64,000 nucleotides of DNA from Favolaschia claudopus (lineage: Eukaryota; Basidiomycota; Agaricomycetes; Agaricales; Mycenaceae): the NCBI GenBank assembly GCA_037176885.1, contig JAWWNJ010000179.1, forward strand, positions 186,001 through 250,000, written 5' to 3'. The notes under the pieces are model-generated. The model was not told the DNA's origin and did no database searches. It saw only the letters and a program-made list of their open reading frames with translations. Positions within the stretch are counted from its first letter, which is position 1, and the number at the start of each line of letters is the position of its first letter. Of the stretch, positions 10,509 to 21,760 are shown in pieces. The position numbers and the translations under genes are program-made.

Positions 10509-11170
10509 GGAGGCAAAGATTCGACCAGTATGCGAAAAGAAGAAAAAAGACGAATTATGTCCTATTCTGTTGATAACTGTTTACATCGGAACGTCGGGGA
10601 AATTGCCGAACTTCCTCTTCCGCTGGCCAGGGCGAATAAAAATCCTCCTTCTCAGCCAGCACCTTCCGTGTCTGTGCCATGATATCGAATCGACGCCTCC
10701 GACCATTCCACCTTCGATACAGCGTCGGCAGCAGTATAGACGTTGTTGTTTCATAACTTCTTTGCAAATACACGCATGCTTTTTGTCTTTACCGCCACGA
10801 TGAATTCACTCGTTTATCTGCGACTGCATGGGTGGTTCATTCCAATCAATCGATAACAAGAAGTGGGCTCAGTTGCAGGTCCCACAAAGAGCCCGGGTCA
10901 ACGACGGACGGCGAAGTGGAGGTGCTTTGGCGGGGACAATGGACAGAGAGAAAACTTGGTCGTGTTACTGTAAAGTTACTTGCGAGTCTGAGTTACGATT
11001 GGAAAGGAAAGCTAAACAGCGTTCGTGAATCCTTTGGGTGTTGTGCGCTCGCTATGAGACGCAAAATTAAATGTGCGAGGTTGACGACGATGAGTCGTCG
11101 ATGACGGGGGCAAGCAGGAACATACATCGCGTCCGAGCCTCTCCGACTCCGACGTCATGCAGCCTCAACC
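10509..11170. other. Divergent promoter region between glycogenin and the ABC1 kinase
   Basis: Intergenic DNA between two divergently transcribed genes. A minus-strand frame at 10555-10682 starts MAQTRKVLAEKEDFYSPWPA. It looks protein-like, but is only about 40 codons long with no supporting exon, so I do not call it a gene. Nothing else is evident. Confidence 0.4.
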
Positions 11171-13528
11171 GTGATTTTTGGCAGTTCATCCTCTTTTCTC
11201 GTCGACAACAGGTCGATGTCCTGGACGACCAGGCTCTCTTCCTTGCCCCCCGCCCTCCGTGTATCCCTTTTACCACCAATTCACCCGAGGCGACCTCTTT
11301 CGCCTCTTTTGATCCGTCATGCATCCCGTTTGCCGCAAGGTTTCTTCATCCGTCGGCCCATTCAACGATTCTCCTTGTCACGAACCGTATTCTGGCTTCT
11401 CCCCGTAGCCGGGGGATTAGCGCTTTACTTTAAACCCGAGCAAACTTCGCTCATACCCTCCATAATCGCGTCCCCGACAGTAATTCCATGTCAACCTCCA
11501 CCAAATCGTCCACCTATAATAGCTTCACCGTTGGATGACGACTTGACGATTGGAGCACGAATCCTCGCATTCTTACATCGCCGCATATGGGAGCCTCTCC
11601 TCACCGGGAAACGTTTCGTTTTCCTCTTCGCGCTCTTCTTTCCGGTCATCATCTGTGCTCCAATGCTCCTTGTCGGAAAACCAGACAAACGATATCAGGG
11701 CGATAGATGGGGTGCTGTATGGTGGTACAATTTTCTCGTCAAACAAATGGAAACCGCAGGTCCAGCCTTCATAAAGGTCGGATTTGCTACGCGTCATAAT
11801 CCCGTGTTATCTCACTTGTAATAGTTGGCGCAATGGGCGGGCTCGCGTGCGGACCTTTTCCCTTCCCTTCTTTGTGATCGACTCGGTCGATTGCATTCCA
11901 AGGGCAAATCCCATTCCATATCACATACACGAAAGCAGATCGAGAAAGTATTCCAACGACCGTTTGAGGAGGTTTTCGAGGAATTTGACGAGAAACCGAT
12001 CGGAACGGGTGCTATTGCGCAGGTATGCTCGTAATTTATTTCTTGCCTGACTTATTTCCGATTCATCGTTCATAGGTCTATAAAGCTACGCTTAAAAAAG
12101 ATCTGATTCCACCGTCATATCTCGGACCCCGACGCCAACGCAAAGGTCCTGCGGGCGCATTAGGACCCGCCATTCTCCAGGACCCTCCGCCCTCTGTCCC
12201 AACTGCCTCTGTCGCCATCAAAGTGCTTCATCCACACGTCAGAAAAACAATTTCGAGGGATTTGTCCATCATGTCCTTCTTCGCGCACTTGATCACAATG
12301 TTCCCCGGCATGCAGTGGCTCTCGCTGCCCGAAGAAGTCGACGTGTTCGGCAAGATGATGTTCCAGCAATTAGATCTTCGCCATGAAGCCGAGAACTTGC
12401 TTGGATTCGAAGCCAATTTCGCGTCGAGGAAGGTCCCTGTTACTTTCCCGCGGCCGCTGGTTCCGTGGTCGACTACGGATGTGCTGATGGAAGAATATGA
12501 GACGGCTCTCCCCCTTGAGGCGTTTCTGAAGAACGGAGGAGGGCCGTTCGAAGACCAGGTCGCCACAGTCGGACTCGACGCATTCTTGGCAAGTCTTTGC
12601 TGTTTTCTTCTACCCTGGGTGCTAATCAATTCGAACGAAACAGAACATGCTTTTGCTAGATAACTTTGTTCACTCAGACCTCCATCCAGGAAACATCATG
12701 ATCAAGTTCAGCAAACCTCCTACCACCCGGATGTTGCTGAGTAACGTATTCCGTTCGCTGTTTCGCAAAGGCGAAGTGGGCTACACGCCTGCCCCCGACT
12801 CCGACTCTGACCGGATCGTCTCTGAGCTGGCTCGCGTAATCGACGACCCGGCTGCATGGCGAACGAGACTGAATGACCTGGGTGCCGAAGGATACGTCCC
12901 GGAAATTGTGTTCATCGATGCGGGACTGGTCACCACTCTGTCTGAGGTCAACCGCAAAAACTTCCTCGACCTCTTCCGCGCCATGGCTCAATTCGACGGA
13001 TACCGCACTGGTCAGCTCATGGTCGAACGGTGTCGGACGCCGGAGCTCGCTATCGAAACGGAGACGTTTGCGCTGAAGATGCAGCATTTGGTGTTGAGCG
13101 TCAAGCGCAAGACGTTTTCGCTTGGGCAGGTGAAGATTTCGGATATCCTTACGGAGGTGCTGAAATCCGTGCGGGAGCATCACGTCAAGATGGAGGGCGA
13201 CTTTGTGAATACTGTTATCAGTATTCTTCTACTTGAGGGGATTGGCAGGCGACTCGATCCTGGGCTCGATTTGTTCAAGAGTGCGCTTCCGATTCTCCGG
13301 CAGTTGGGCGGGCAGATGGCTGCGTCAGCAACGATAGAGTCTGAAAGAGAAACGGGAAATTTGGGAACTATGTTCAAGGTGAGTGATTGTCCCGCTTCAT
13401 GTGATAGTCTAATCTAATGCCGTATCCAGCTGTGGGTGTGGTTAGAGGCGCGGCAACTTATTTCTTCGTCCATAGTAAATGCAGACGAGTCGGTAAAATA
13501 CGGATGGTGCGTACTTGTTTTGACTTGA
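11171..13528 (+). CDS. ABC1/UbiB-family atypical kinase, ADCK2/YPL109C-like, mitochondrial
   Basis: Protein of about 690 residues. The N-terminus is rich in Arg, Ser and Leu with few acids, as in mitochondrial presequences; translation could start at 11171 or at the ATG at 11216. It is followed by a hydrophobic helix (FWLLPVAGGLALYF) and a second one (FVFLFALFFPVIICAPMLLV). The ABC1 kinase core is clear: WAGSRADLFP, the alanine/glycine loop PIGTGAIAQVYKA, the ATP-binding lysine in VAIKVLHP, DLRHEAENL, catalytic loop HSDLHPGNI and metal-binding FIDAGL. In yeast the YPL109C (Cqd1) branch acts at the inner mitochondrial membrane in coenzyme Q distribution and lipid homeostasis; that role here is by homology. 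Five introns; the one at about 12591-12643 begins GCAAGT (GC-AG type). The final exon reads KLWVWLEARQLISSS to a TGA at 13528; the very end is less certain. Confidence 0.9.
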
Positions 13529-14278
13529 ATCTCCTATACAGTATTGACGTTGAGTTTCAAGGCTCTCCCCCACCATGTAATCGGTGTAAATCCTATACTT
13601 TAAATCCTATACTTTAAAAGAGGACGGCACAGCCTCAACTCCCGGAAAGGGAAATTTACCCCGTGACTTTCTGTCAAAGCCTGAGAATCCCCGCGGCGAC
13701 GCGCGCCGGCGAGTGCAGCGAGCGGCAGTGCGGCGCCGTCGGCCTGGAGATGCAGGAGGTGCCGAGTAGTAGACCTGAGTGGCGAAGGCACGGGTCGCAT
13801 AGCTCGTATACTCTACTGTATAACCCAGTTTATAGATGATCGTCGCCTTTTACCCGGGCATCGTATGGTCTACATCACGCGAAGTGCGGAAGACCGACAT
13901 TTCACCTAAAGCCTTTCTGTGTTGATGCGCTCGTTTGTGGCCAAGCCATTTGTCAAGGAAAACGCTGTCGGATTTTCTGAGATCTGACTTCTGTTTTTAG
14001 AATTTTTGCACATAAACACATGTTTCGCCAAAGCTGATTTTGAGTTTTTCCTTCATGACCGTGCTTGTATGACGATGCGTTGATCTTTCGAAGGGCGGGT
14101 CGCCGAGAAATCGCTTATTTCCGCTTATTCAGCCAGGTCATCTCAATTGACACACACCATCAAGCAGTCAGCAAATGTAAAGCCGATGACACGAAAACAA
14201 CCGTTTGGTTAAAACGCGTGCTATAGCAGCGATGCTTCTCTTCAACCTTCTGCTCAACTCGTCAAACGAAACCAGTAT
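13529..14278. other. Intergenic 750 bp
   Basis: No gene seen. A small direct repeat, ATCCTATACTTTAAA twice, lies at about 13588-13617. The rest is presumably the 3' flank of the kinase and the promoter of the first AIF-like gene. Confidence 0.5.
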
Positions 14279-15698
14279 ATGGCGTCCTCATCTTCATCTA
14301 AAATTGTCATTGTGGGTGCGGGTTCTGGAGGAGGCGCAGTGCTTGCGCGCGCCCTGTCCACGAAGCTACCCTCCGCCAAAATAACGCTCATTAACCCTCT
14401 TCCTTATGCCGTCTCTCGGCCCACACTTCCTCGGTACATTCTACTCCCCAATTTACTCGCCTCTAACTTGTGTGCAGCATGACCGTTTCAGACCAAAACG
14501 ACTTGTTTGATACCGCGTTGATGCCGTATGACAAGTTGTTTGCGAACCCTAACGGCACCTTCGTACAAGGTCTTGTTGAGATCATCAAGCCAGCAGCCAA
14601 GGGCGGCTCTGTGGTGCTGGCTAGCGGACAAGAATTGCCTTATGATATTCTGGTTCTCGCGCCTGGCTCGATATGGGAGGGACCTTTGGATTTTCCTACT
14701 GATCCGGACGCGGTGAAGGCTTTCCTCAGCGAGTCTCGTGCTCGATTCTCCAAAGCGCAGGTATGCGGTATACTTGTCTATGGGTTGTTTGCGGTATTGA
14801 GGGCATTGTAGAAAATTGTTCTCGCTGGAGGTGGTGCAGTTGGTATCGGTGAGTCGGTGGTGGTCATGAGGCGAAATATTCGCTCATTGGTTCGACAGAA
14901 TATGCTGGAGAAATTAAGGACATTTGGCCCGTGAGTTGCACTATTCTATCTATATTGAACTGCGGTCTCAAAAATTACCACAGAACAAGGAAGTGACTAT
15001 TGTTCACGGCGACAAACTGCTCTTCAACCCTGCATACCCCGCTGGCTTCCGCAAGGGTATGGAAAAGAGCCTTCGTGACCGGGGCGTCAGTATCATCCTG
15101 AACGATTTCCTCGACGACATTCCTGCTCCTGGGCCAGCCAACATCAAGACTCGCAATGGCCATTCTATCGATGCTGACCTCGTCGTACGTGGATATCGCT
15201 CCGTGTCAGCCTCCTACTCATGCCCAGCCTTCATTTAGGTCACAACCCGTGGTCCCCGCCCCAACACTGAGTTTGTTGCTCGGTCACTTGGTGCGGACAC
15301 GCTAGACGAGCGCGGTCAAATCAAAGTCACCAAGACGCTACAACTGATCAATCACCCCAACATTTTTGCTATGGGCGACGCGATAAATACTGTTGAGCAG
15401 AAGCAAATTATGAAAGCCATGGCACACGGCGGGATTGTTGCTGGCAATATTATCGCGACGGTCTCTGGGAAGGGTTTGAAACCATACAAGGGATCTCCCG
15501 AGATGATCATTGTGACCAACGGCAAAGTGAGCTCCTTCTCTCTCAGTTGTGGTCTATGTCTGACGGTCGTTCAAGAACGGAGGCAAAGCGTACATGGGAA
15601 TTCTGTGGGGATTGACCTTCGGGGACTGGTTCGCCAGGATGATCAAGTCGAAAACGTTAATGGTTCCGATGGCCCGTAGCGGTCTGGGTCTCTCATAG
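14279..15698 (+). CDS. AIF/FSP1-like FAD-dependent NAD(P)H oxidoreductase, paralogue 1
   Basis: A pyridine nucleotide-disulphide oxidoreductase of about 380 residues in the AIF/AMID (FSP1) branch. The N-terminal FAD Rossmann motif is KIVIVGAGSGGGAVLAR, the second dinucleotide-binding motif is IVLAGGGAVGIEYAGEIKD, and the FAD-closing motif is HPNIFAMGDAIN; all are intact. Six introns, all short with GT...AG ends: after ...SRPTLPR, after ...RARFSKAQ, within the GG motif, before NKEVTIVHGD, before TTRGPRPN, and before NGGKAYMGILWG. The C-terminus has no CAAX-like end. The first residues carry no obvious mitochondrial presequence, as expected for AMID-type proteins. Substrate is unknown; quinone reduction is known for some relatives. 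A close tandem paralogue follows at 16315 with the same intron positions. Confidence 0.9.
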
Positions 15699-16314
15699 GA
15701 CTTTGCTATTTCCCTTCTCTGCATTGCATTGCTTGGTTATTACATTCGTAGATAATTCGCGTAGCATCTTTGTGCTTCATTTCTCTAATTCGTTCTATCA
15801 TCCTATTTCTGGGTTTATCCACACTGGTCGAAGGGGCTTCAACAATTTCACATGATTCGCAACCTCGGTCCTCCAACCACACCACCACGACGCCAGTTTT
15901 GACTCTTGAGCCAGGCCGTATTCCGTACAGTGAAGGATTCTAGCGTCGGTTCTGCCAGTGGGGTGTGGTTGTAGTAGTGCGTCTTCCACGTTTGAAATGT
16001 TTCCTTGGTCGATGTGCATTGTGCGTCCGAGAATGCGCTGAATTTAGCCGAAGCATCGAGATTTTCCGTATCAGCTCAGCGGCCTGAGGATTGGGATCCC
16101 TGGGGAATGCGATCTCTTGCTTGCTACACGTTCGCTCAGTGCGCTGTCCAACGACGATGTGGTCGTGGGAACACGCGGGAAGGGACTTACAGCCTGAAAA
16201 TGACCGGCGTCAATTGCTACGAATCTCTACTTAACTCCCTCTTGAGCCCTAGATTCCTCGCCGCCGTCTCTATCTCTACGAGGAACGCCCGTTGAAGACC
16301 ATTAGCACCACAAT
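15699..16314. other. Spacer between tandem AIF-like genes
   Basis: About 600 bp with no gene; it must contain the terminator of the first paralogue and the promoter of the second. I see no leftover exon of a third copy. Confidence 0.5.
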
Positions 16315-17733
16315 ATGTCCAACTCAGACTCAAAAATCGTGATTGTGGGTGCTGGTTCGGGAGGTGGCGCGGTGCTCGCGCGTACCCTGTCTTCGAAGCT
16401 GCCGTCTGCAAAAATCACGCTCATTAACCCCCTTCCTTACTCTGTTTCGCGGCCCGCGCTTCCTCGGCACGTTTGCTTTCGCTGGTATCCAGTCGGTTTT
16501 CTGACGTGGCCACAGGATGACCGTCTCCGACCAAAATGACTTGTCTGAAACCGCGTTGATTCCTTTCGACAAGCTCTTCCCCAAACCTAACGGCACCTTC
16601 GTGCAAGGTCTTGTTGAGACTATTCGCCCAGGCGAGAAAGGCGGTGTCGTGGTCCTCGCTGACGGCCAGGAAGTATCTTATGATATCCTTGTTCTCGCTC
16701 CTGGGTCGATATGGGAAGGCCCGTTGGACTTCCCCGCCGACAAAGATTCTGTGAAGGCTTTCCTTGGCGAAACTCGGGCTCGGTTCGCTAAAGCGCAGGC
16801 ACGTATTCCATCTGACACTCTGAAGCATACTAAACCCATCACAGAAAATTGTTCTTGCTGGCGGTGGTGCCGTTGGTATCGGTGAGTGTCTCATTCTAAT
16901 GCTTTGGAATACTCATTTATGGAGTGCATAGAATTTTCCGGAGAGATCAAGGATATCTGGCCTGTGAGCTTTACCAAGCTACCTGTATCGAGCTGCACTC
17001 TAAAAACTCTATAGGAGAAGGAAGTGACGATTGTTCACGGAGATACTCTGCTCATGAGCGCTCAATACCCCGACCGGTTCCGTAAGGGTTTCGAGAAACG
17101 CCTGCGTGACCGCGGCATTAGCGTAATCCTGAACGATTTCGTTGACGAATTCCCTGCTCCTGGGCCAACGACCGTCAAGACACGCAATGGCCACTCAATC
17201 GATGCTGACCTCGTTGTGCGTAGAGATCGTGTTATGCTATGCTCAACTGAATCCATTTTCCAGATTTCGACCCGCGGTCCTCGCCCCAACACCGCGTTTG
17301 TAGGTCGGTCACTCGGAGCGGACACGCTAGATGAACGTGGTCAAATTAAAGTCACCAAGACTTTGCAACTGCTCAATCACCCCAATATCTTTGCGATGGG
17401 GGACGCCATCAACACTGCTGAGAACAAGCAAATCATGAGATCCTTGGCACACGGTGGAATTCTTGCCACCAACGTCGCTGCGATGCTCTCCGGAAAGGCC
17501 TTGAAGCCGTATAATGGTTCCATGGACGTAATCATGATCACCAATGGCAAGGTGGGCGCGCCTTGCTTCGCCTCCAGATACCGATTGACTGGGCTGACAT
17601 GTTTCTCAAGACTGGAGGCATGGCATACATAGGAATCTTGTGGGGAATTGTGTTTGGGGACTGGTTCACCAGGCTGATCAAATCGAAATCTCTTCTGGTA
17701 CCGATGACCCGGAGTAGTCTGGGTCTCAAGTAG
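16315..17733 (+). CDS. AIF/FSP1-like FAD-dependent NAD(P)H oxidoreductase, paralogue 2
   Basis: Tandem duplicate of the gene at 14279, about 380 residues, starting MSNSDSKIVIVGAGSGGG. FAD motif, second dinucleotide motif (IVLAGGGAVGIEFSGEI) and NIFAMGDAIN are all present, and the introns fall at the same codons as in paralogue 1. The two proteins are similar throughout (for example the shared LVLAPGSIWEGPLDFP and ARSLGADTLDERGQIKVTK-type stretches) but differ in many charged surface residues. The duplication is therefore older than that of the LEA-like gene. It ends MTRSSLGLK with TAG at 17731-17733. Probably an NAD(P)H:quinone-type reductase; the substrate cannot be read from the sequence. 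Confidence 0.9.
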
Positions 17734-17938
17734 GTTTTAACTAGATGGTCTCTATTATCCCTGGATATTGCTTAGTCGTTGAATTTGTAGACAGATCCCG
17801 TGCTCATGCATAGATGCGCGCTGCTTTCCTATCTCACCCTGTTCCCTCATGAGTTTTGATCATGGATGCGCTCTCATTCCGAAAAATCGGGCGAGTCTCG
17901 TGCTGACCCCGATGCTCCCTACACTGTGGTAATCTGCC

Positions 17939-19640
17939 CTATTTTTCGTCCTCTTTCGCTATCCAGCGTTCGAGCTGATACTGATTAGCCACTTTCACGT
18001 TGACCCCCAGCGCTTTAGCAGCCGTATTAGCCCAATATGGGTCGCGCATGAGTCCCCTAGCTATGAAGACCACGTCTGCTTTCCCGCTCTTCAAGTACGA
18101 CTCCGTCTTGACAGGATCTGTCATGACTCCGACGGCACCGACGATGAGGGAAGGGTGTGCTTTTTTCATTGCTTCGGCGAACGGTACCTGCCGAAGTGTT
18201 GTCAATCCACTGCCAGACCGCAAATGCTTTCGCGCACCTGGTACCCATGATCAATGCCGAGCGGCGCAACAATCTGCTTGGCCCAATTTCCGCCGCTACT
18301 ACAGTCGATCAAGTCAATGACTCCCGATTGCAGCATCTTCTCCACCCAAACAATGCTCTGCTCCATACCCCATTGCAGCCAGGTGCCATCTTCCGCTTTC
18401 TCAGGCCCCTCTGCCCAATCAGTCGCGCTAATGCGAACGAAGAGCGGCTTGTCTTGCCGTTCGCTGCGAATTCGCTTGAGAACGCGCAAGGGGTACCGCA
18501 AACGGTTTTCAAGCGAGCCGCCGTACTGGTCGGTTCGGGCGTTGGAGAGGGGGGAGACGAAGGAGTGGAGGAGGTAGCCATGGGCTGCATGGACTTCGAT
18601 GAAATCGACTAATGGGTTTGAACAGTTCAGTCGACGATCAGTATTAGCGCGGTAGAATGCAGGTAATACTCACACCCAATTTTCTGGCAGCGCACGGTGG
18701 CCGCAGCGAATGCATCCTCTACGCGCTGCATGTCTTGTTCGGTCATGGCTATCGGGTTGGGGTATGTGTCTGTGAAAGGGATCGCGCTCGGCCCGTATAC
18801 TATCAAGATCAGAGTAGGATATCACACGGGAACGAAGAAAGCATACCATTATTTGGCCACCCGCCTTCATTCTCCTGCGCAACCCATGAAGCGTGTCGTC
18901 CAGCCTTTTCCTTGACCCAGAGAGCGTACGTCGAGGCTTTTCGGCCCGCATGGGCCAGCTGGATCCCAATCTTTGTTCCGTGACTGTGGCAGAATTCGAC
19001 AATGCGCTTCAGCGGCGCTATTTGACTGTCGGTCCAAAGTCCCTGGGAGGTATTTAGTGCGTGAGTCAACATCTTTGTCGACTCAATGTCGGGGACTCGA
19101 ACAACTCTGAGATCATACTTACAGCGTCTTCGGGAGTGATGCGTCCTTCTGGCAGGACGCTAGTGGCCTCGACACATATTGCTCCCACTCCGCGAGTTGC
19201 AAACGCCTACGTTCGAAAGCATTTAGCACAAGTGACAATGCGCAAGCTTCTACTTGCCCCGAGGTGAACGAGATGCCAGTCGGTCGCATGCCCATCGGAG
19301 GAGCTAGTAATATTGCTGGTGAGCAGGTCGCCCGATTGCGGAAATCTTCCGCTCACCTATATTGGCACATCGGCGACTGAGTTATATAATATAATTGGTG
19401 AGTTGGGTTCGAATTGAAGGATGTAAGAGGCGTACCACAAAAATTCTATTCTTGAAATTGACACCTTTTATCTCGAGAGGCTTGAATAATTCTGGCAGCT
19501 CGCCGCCCTACACATCGCACAATGAAGGTCAGAGGACATTCACGTAGCCATAATCAACTTGCCATCCGAGTACCAATCGCTGGCTCGTTGACAGGGTAGT
19601 ATTCACGCGCTCCAGGCACACCGACATTCAGATGCGCCAT
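17939..19640 (-). CDS. Old Yellow Enzyme-type NADH:flavin oxidoreductase (YqjM-like)
   Basis: FMN-dependent ene-reductase of the OYE superfamily, YqjM-like class. In order the exons give [20 protein letters not shown], then a region ending in the [10 protein letters not shown] segment, [14 protein letters not shown] (FMN/substrate-binding histidine region), a [13 protein letters not shown] segment, [15 protein letters not shown] (conserved HAAHGYL), [28 protein letters not shown] and [10 protein letters not shown] with [19 protein letters not shown] and DxYGGS-ENR are diagnostic. The protein is about 400 residues, ends before TAG at 17939-17941, and has several short introns. Members reduce activated C=C bonds in quinones and enones at NAD(P)H expense; the physiological substrate is unknown. 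It is convergent with the second AIF-like gene. Confidence 0.9.
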
Positions 19641-20471
19641 GGTTTCGTTTTAAAGATCTAGTGGATGGATTCCACGTTGGCATTTGGTGGGTATTTATAC
19701 TGCAACACCGTGGGTGGTTAATAAGGTCAAGAAGAACGGAACTACTTTTAAACTGGATTATGAATCCCGAGAACTCGGTCTTACAAAGCCAGGGAAGGAC
19801 GATGGAAATGCCAAAGGAAATTCCGCATTTCCGAAGCACCACGGCGGTCTCGAGGCTTCTCGAGGTCACTCGGCGGGCACGGCCAAAAACAATAACACCG
19901 AAGACAGTCGACAGAATATGTCAATTTGTTGATCCGTGGTCGCAGATCTGTGCTCTTGGCATAGTCGATCATCCCGATCGATATCATCCGAGTTTTGACA
20001 GACGATGCATATTGAACGAGGCAGCACTAAAACCGTTGGGTGACACTTGCTCGAGAAAAAGGCTCTTGAAGGGTCTCAACGTATTGGGTATAGTAGTATC
20101 CATGGGCGTGCATATCACGGACAAGGAAGGGAGGGTCCAGAACAAGTTTGAACACAGTTGGCTGCATAGTAAACACAATGGTAATTTGGTTATGAATCAT
20201 GCGCCGTCACTCTAAGTCGGTACGAATGTCTGGAATTGCTGGCCAGCAATCGTTCGGTTTAGATAAACTGGCCGGGAATCTAGACAGACGAGGGAGAGCT
20301 GATCTGTGAGTTAAATTACTGACGCGATCCAGGGTTCCGTCGTTCCACATGTACGTCGGGCCAGTGTTCGTGAAACCGTAGAAGAGCTGGTGCATTTTCC
20401 ACTTCCTCACTCGTTGAAACTTGAAGCGGTCGATCCAAGGTCAATCTGCTGTAAAGGCTCAGATCAATATC
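19641..20471. other. Divergent upstream region of the OYE and fructosamine kinase genes
   Basis: About 830 bp without a supportable gene. A 184-codon plus-strand frame starting at 19661 has no recognisable motif, no convincing splice structure and an overlapping frame on the other strand; I treat it as chance. Confidence 0.5.
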
Positions 20472-21696
20472 ATGACGTCAGACCATCAACTCAACTCAAT
20501 CCGAACTACCATGAAGTCCATCTCACAGATTCTCGTTGACCAGCTCCAGACGGTGGAACCCGGGGCCGATTTCACAGGCTCACCTCCTCGACTTGTCTCC
20601 TCGTCTGGAAAACAATATTTCGCCAAAGCTGGCCGGCCTGAGGAAGCTGAACAATATGCCGGAGAGGCAGAGTCTTTGAAACATATCGCCAAGGCTGCAC
20701 CGGGGCTAGCACCATCTGTCGTTGCTTCTGGATTAGAGGACAGCATCCCCTACATGATTACCGAGTACAAAAACTTGCGTCCCCTCAACGATGCTTCGGC
20801 GAAGCGCCTCGGGGAGAGGTTGGCCAAAGAACTGCATCTTTACAAGGGTTTGACGCGACATTCGTGCGGGAAGGGAATATAGTAAACACTGAGCACTCTC
20901 CGCAGGTTTGAATGGGTTTGGATTCGAAATACCGACGTATTGCGGGGCCACAAGATTGCAAAACGGCTGGTTTGAGAACTGGGAAGAGTGTTACAGTTCC
21001 TTGATAGGCGACTTGTTAAGCCAGTTGAGTAAGAAAGGTGGGTACAATTCTCTTTGTGCCAAGGGCGAGAAAGTAAGGAAGGAGTGCGTATCCGTTTTCT
21101 TCCCGCGACATCGTATTTAACCTAATTTGCTCAGCGTTATCCCTGCCCTCCTTGGTATGGACAACCGCTGCGTAAGTTTCAGATTGACTTACACACAGAG
21201 ATAGGGCCCTTGGTCGTGCAACCTGTCCTTCTGCACGGCGACCTGTGGAGTGGAAATATGGGGACCGAGACAAGGAGTGGGGAGCCTATAATCTTTGATC
21301 CCGCGAGTTATGTCAGTATCCGGCGTTTGAAACACACTCTGCGTTAATATTTCCACAGTATGGGCACAACGAGGCAGAGTGAGCCCTCGCAAATCTATGT
21401 TATGTAGAAGTCATCTAACTCATTTCAGCTTGGCCATTGCAAGAATTTTCGGGGGAGTGCCGAAAGCGTTCTTCGAGATGTACCACCAACATCTACCAAA
21501 GACGGAGCCTGTCGAGCAATATGAGCTCAGATCCGATCTGTACCAGCTTTTCCATTATTTGAACCATACGCTGTTGTTCGGAGTGGGTTCTGTTTTCCTA
21601 TCCAGTTGCCCTGCGCTGATTTGTGATTAGGGCCAGTACGCTGCAAGCGCAGACGCCAAAATGGACATCCTTCTGAAGGCTGCACCAAGACTGTGA
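20472..21696 (+). CDS. Fructosamine-3-kinase / ketosamine-3-kinase family protein
   Basis: Repairs glycated proteins by phosphorylating ketoamine adducts at C3, making them unstable. The frame starts [20 protein letters not shown] (20472; the downstream ATG at 20511 is an alternative). It continues with [11 protein letters not shown] (ATP-binding lysine), [40 protein letters not shown], then [12 protein letters not shown], the APH-like catalytic loop, and [15 protein letters not shown], the metal-binding Asp and family-specific DPA-YGH-E-D motif. The end is [20 protein letters not shown] and [10 protein letters not shown]. Introns are short, GT...AG, including one inside DPASY/YGHNEAD. The protein ends at TGA 21694-21696, about 300 residues, the normal family length. 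Confidence 0.92.
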
Positions 21697-21760
21697 AGAG
21701 TTGGAATTGTATCCATGCACGAGACTGGACTATGGCAATAGCACTGGTTGGGTTTCTATT

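Noticed and set aside
19661..20215. 184-codon plus-strand frame between the OYE and fructosamine kinase genes
   Set aside because: No motif, biased toward chance composition, overlapped by frames on the opposite strand, and situated in a divergent promoter.
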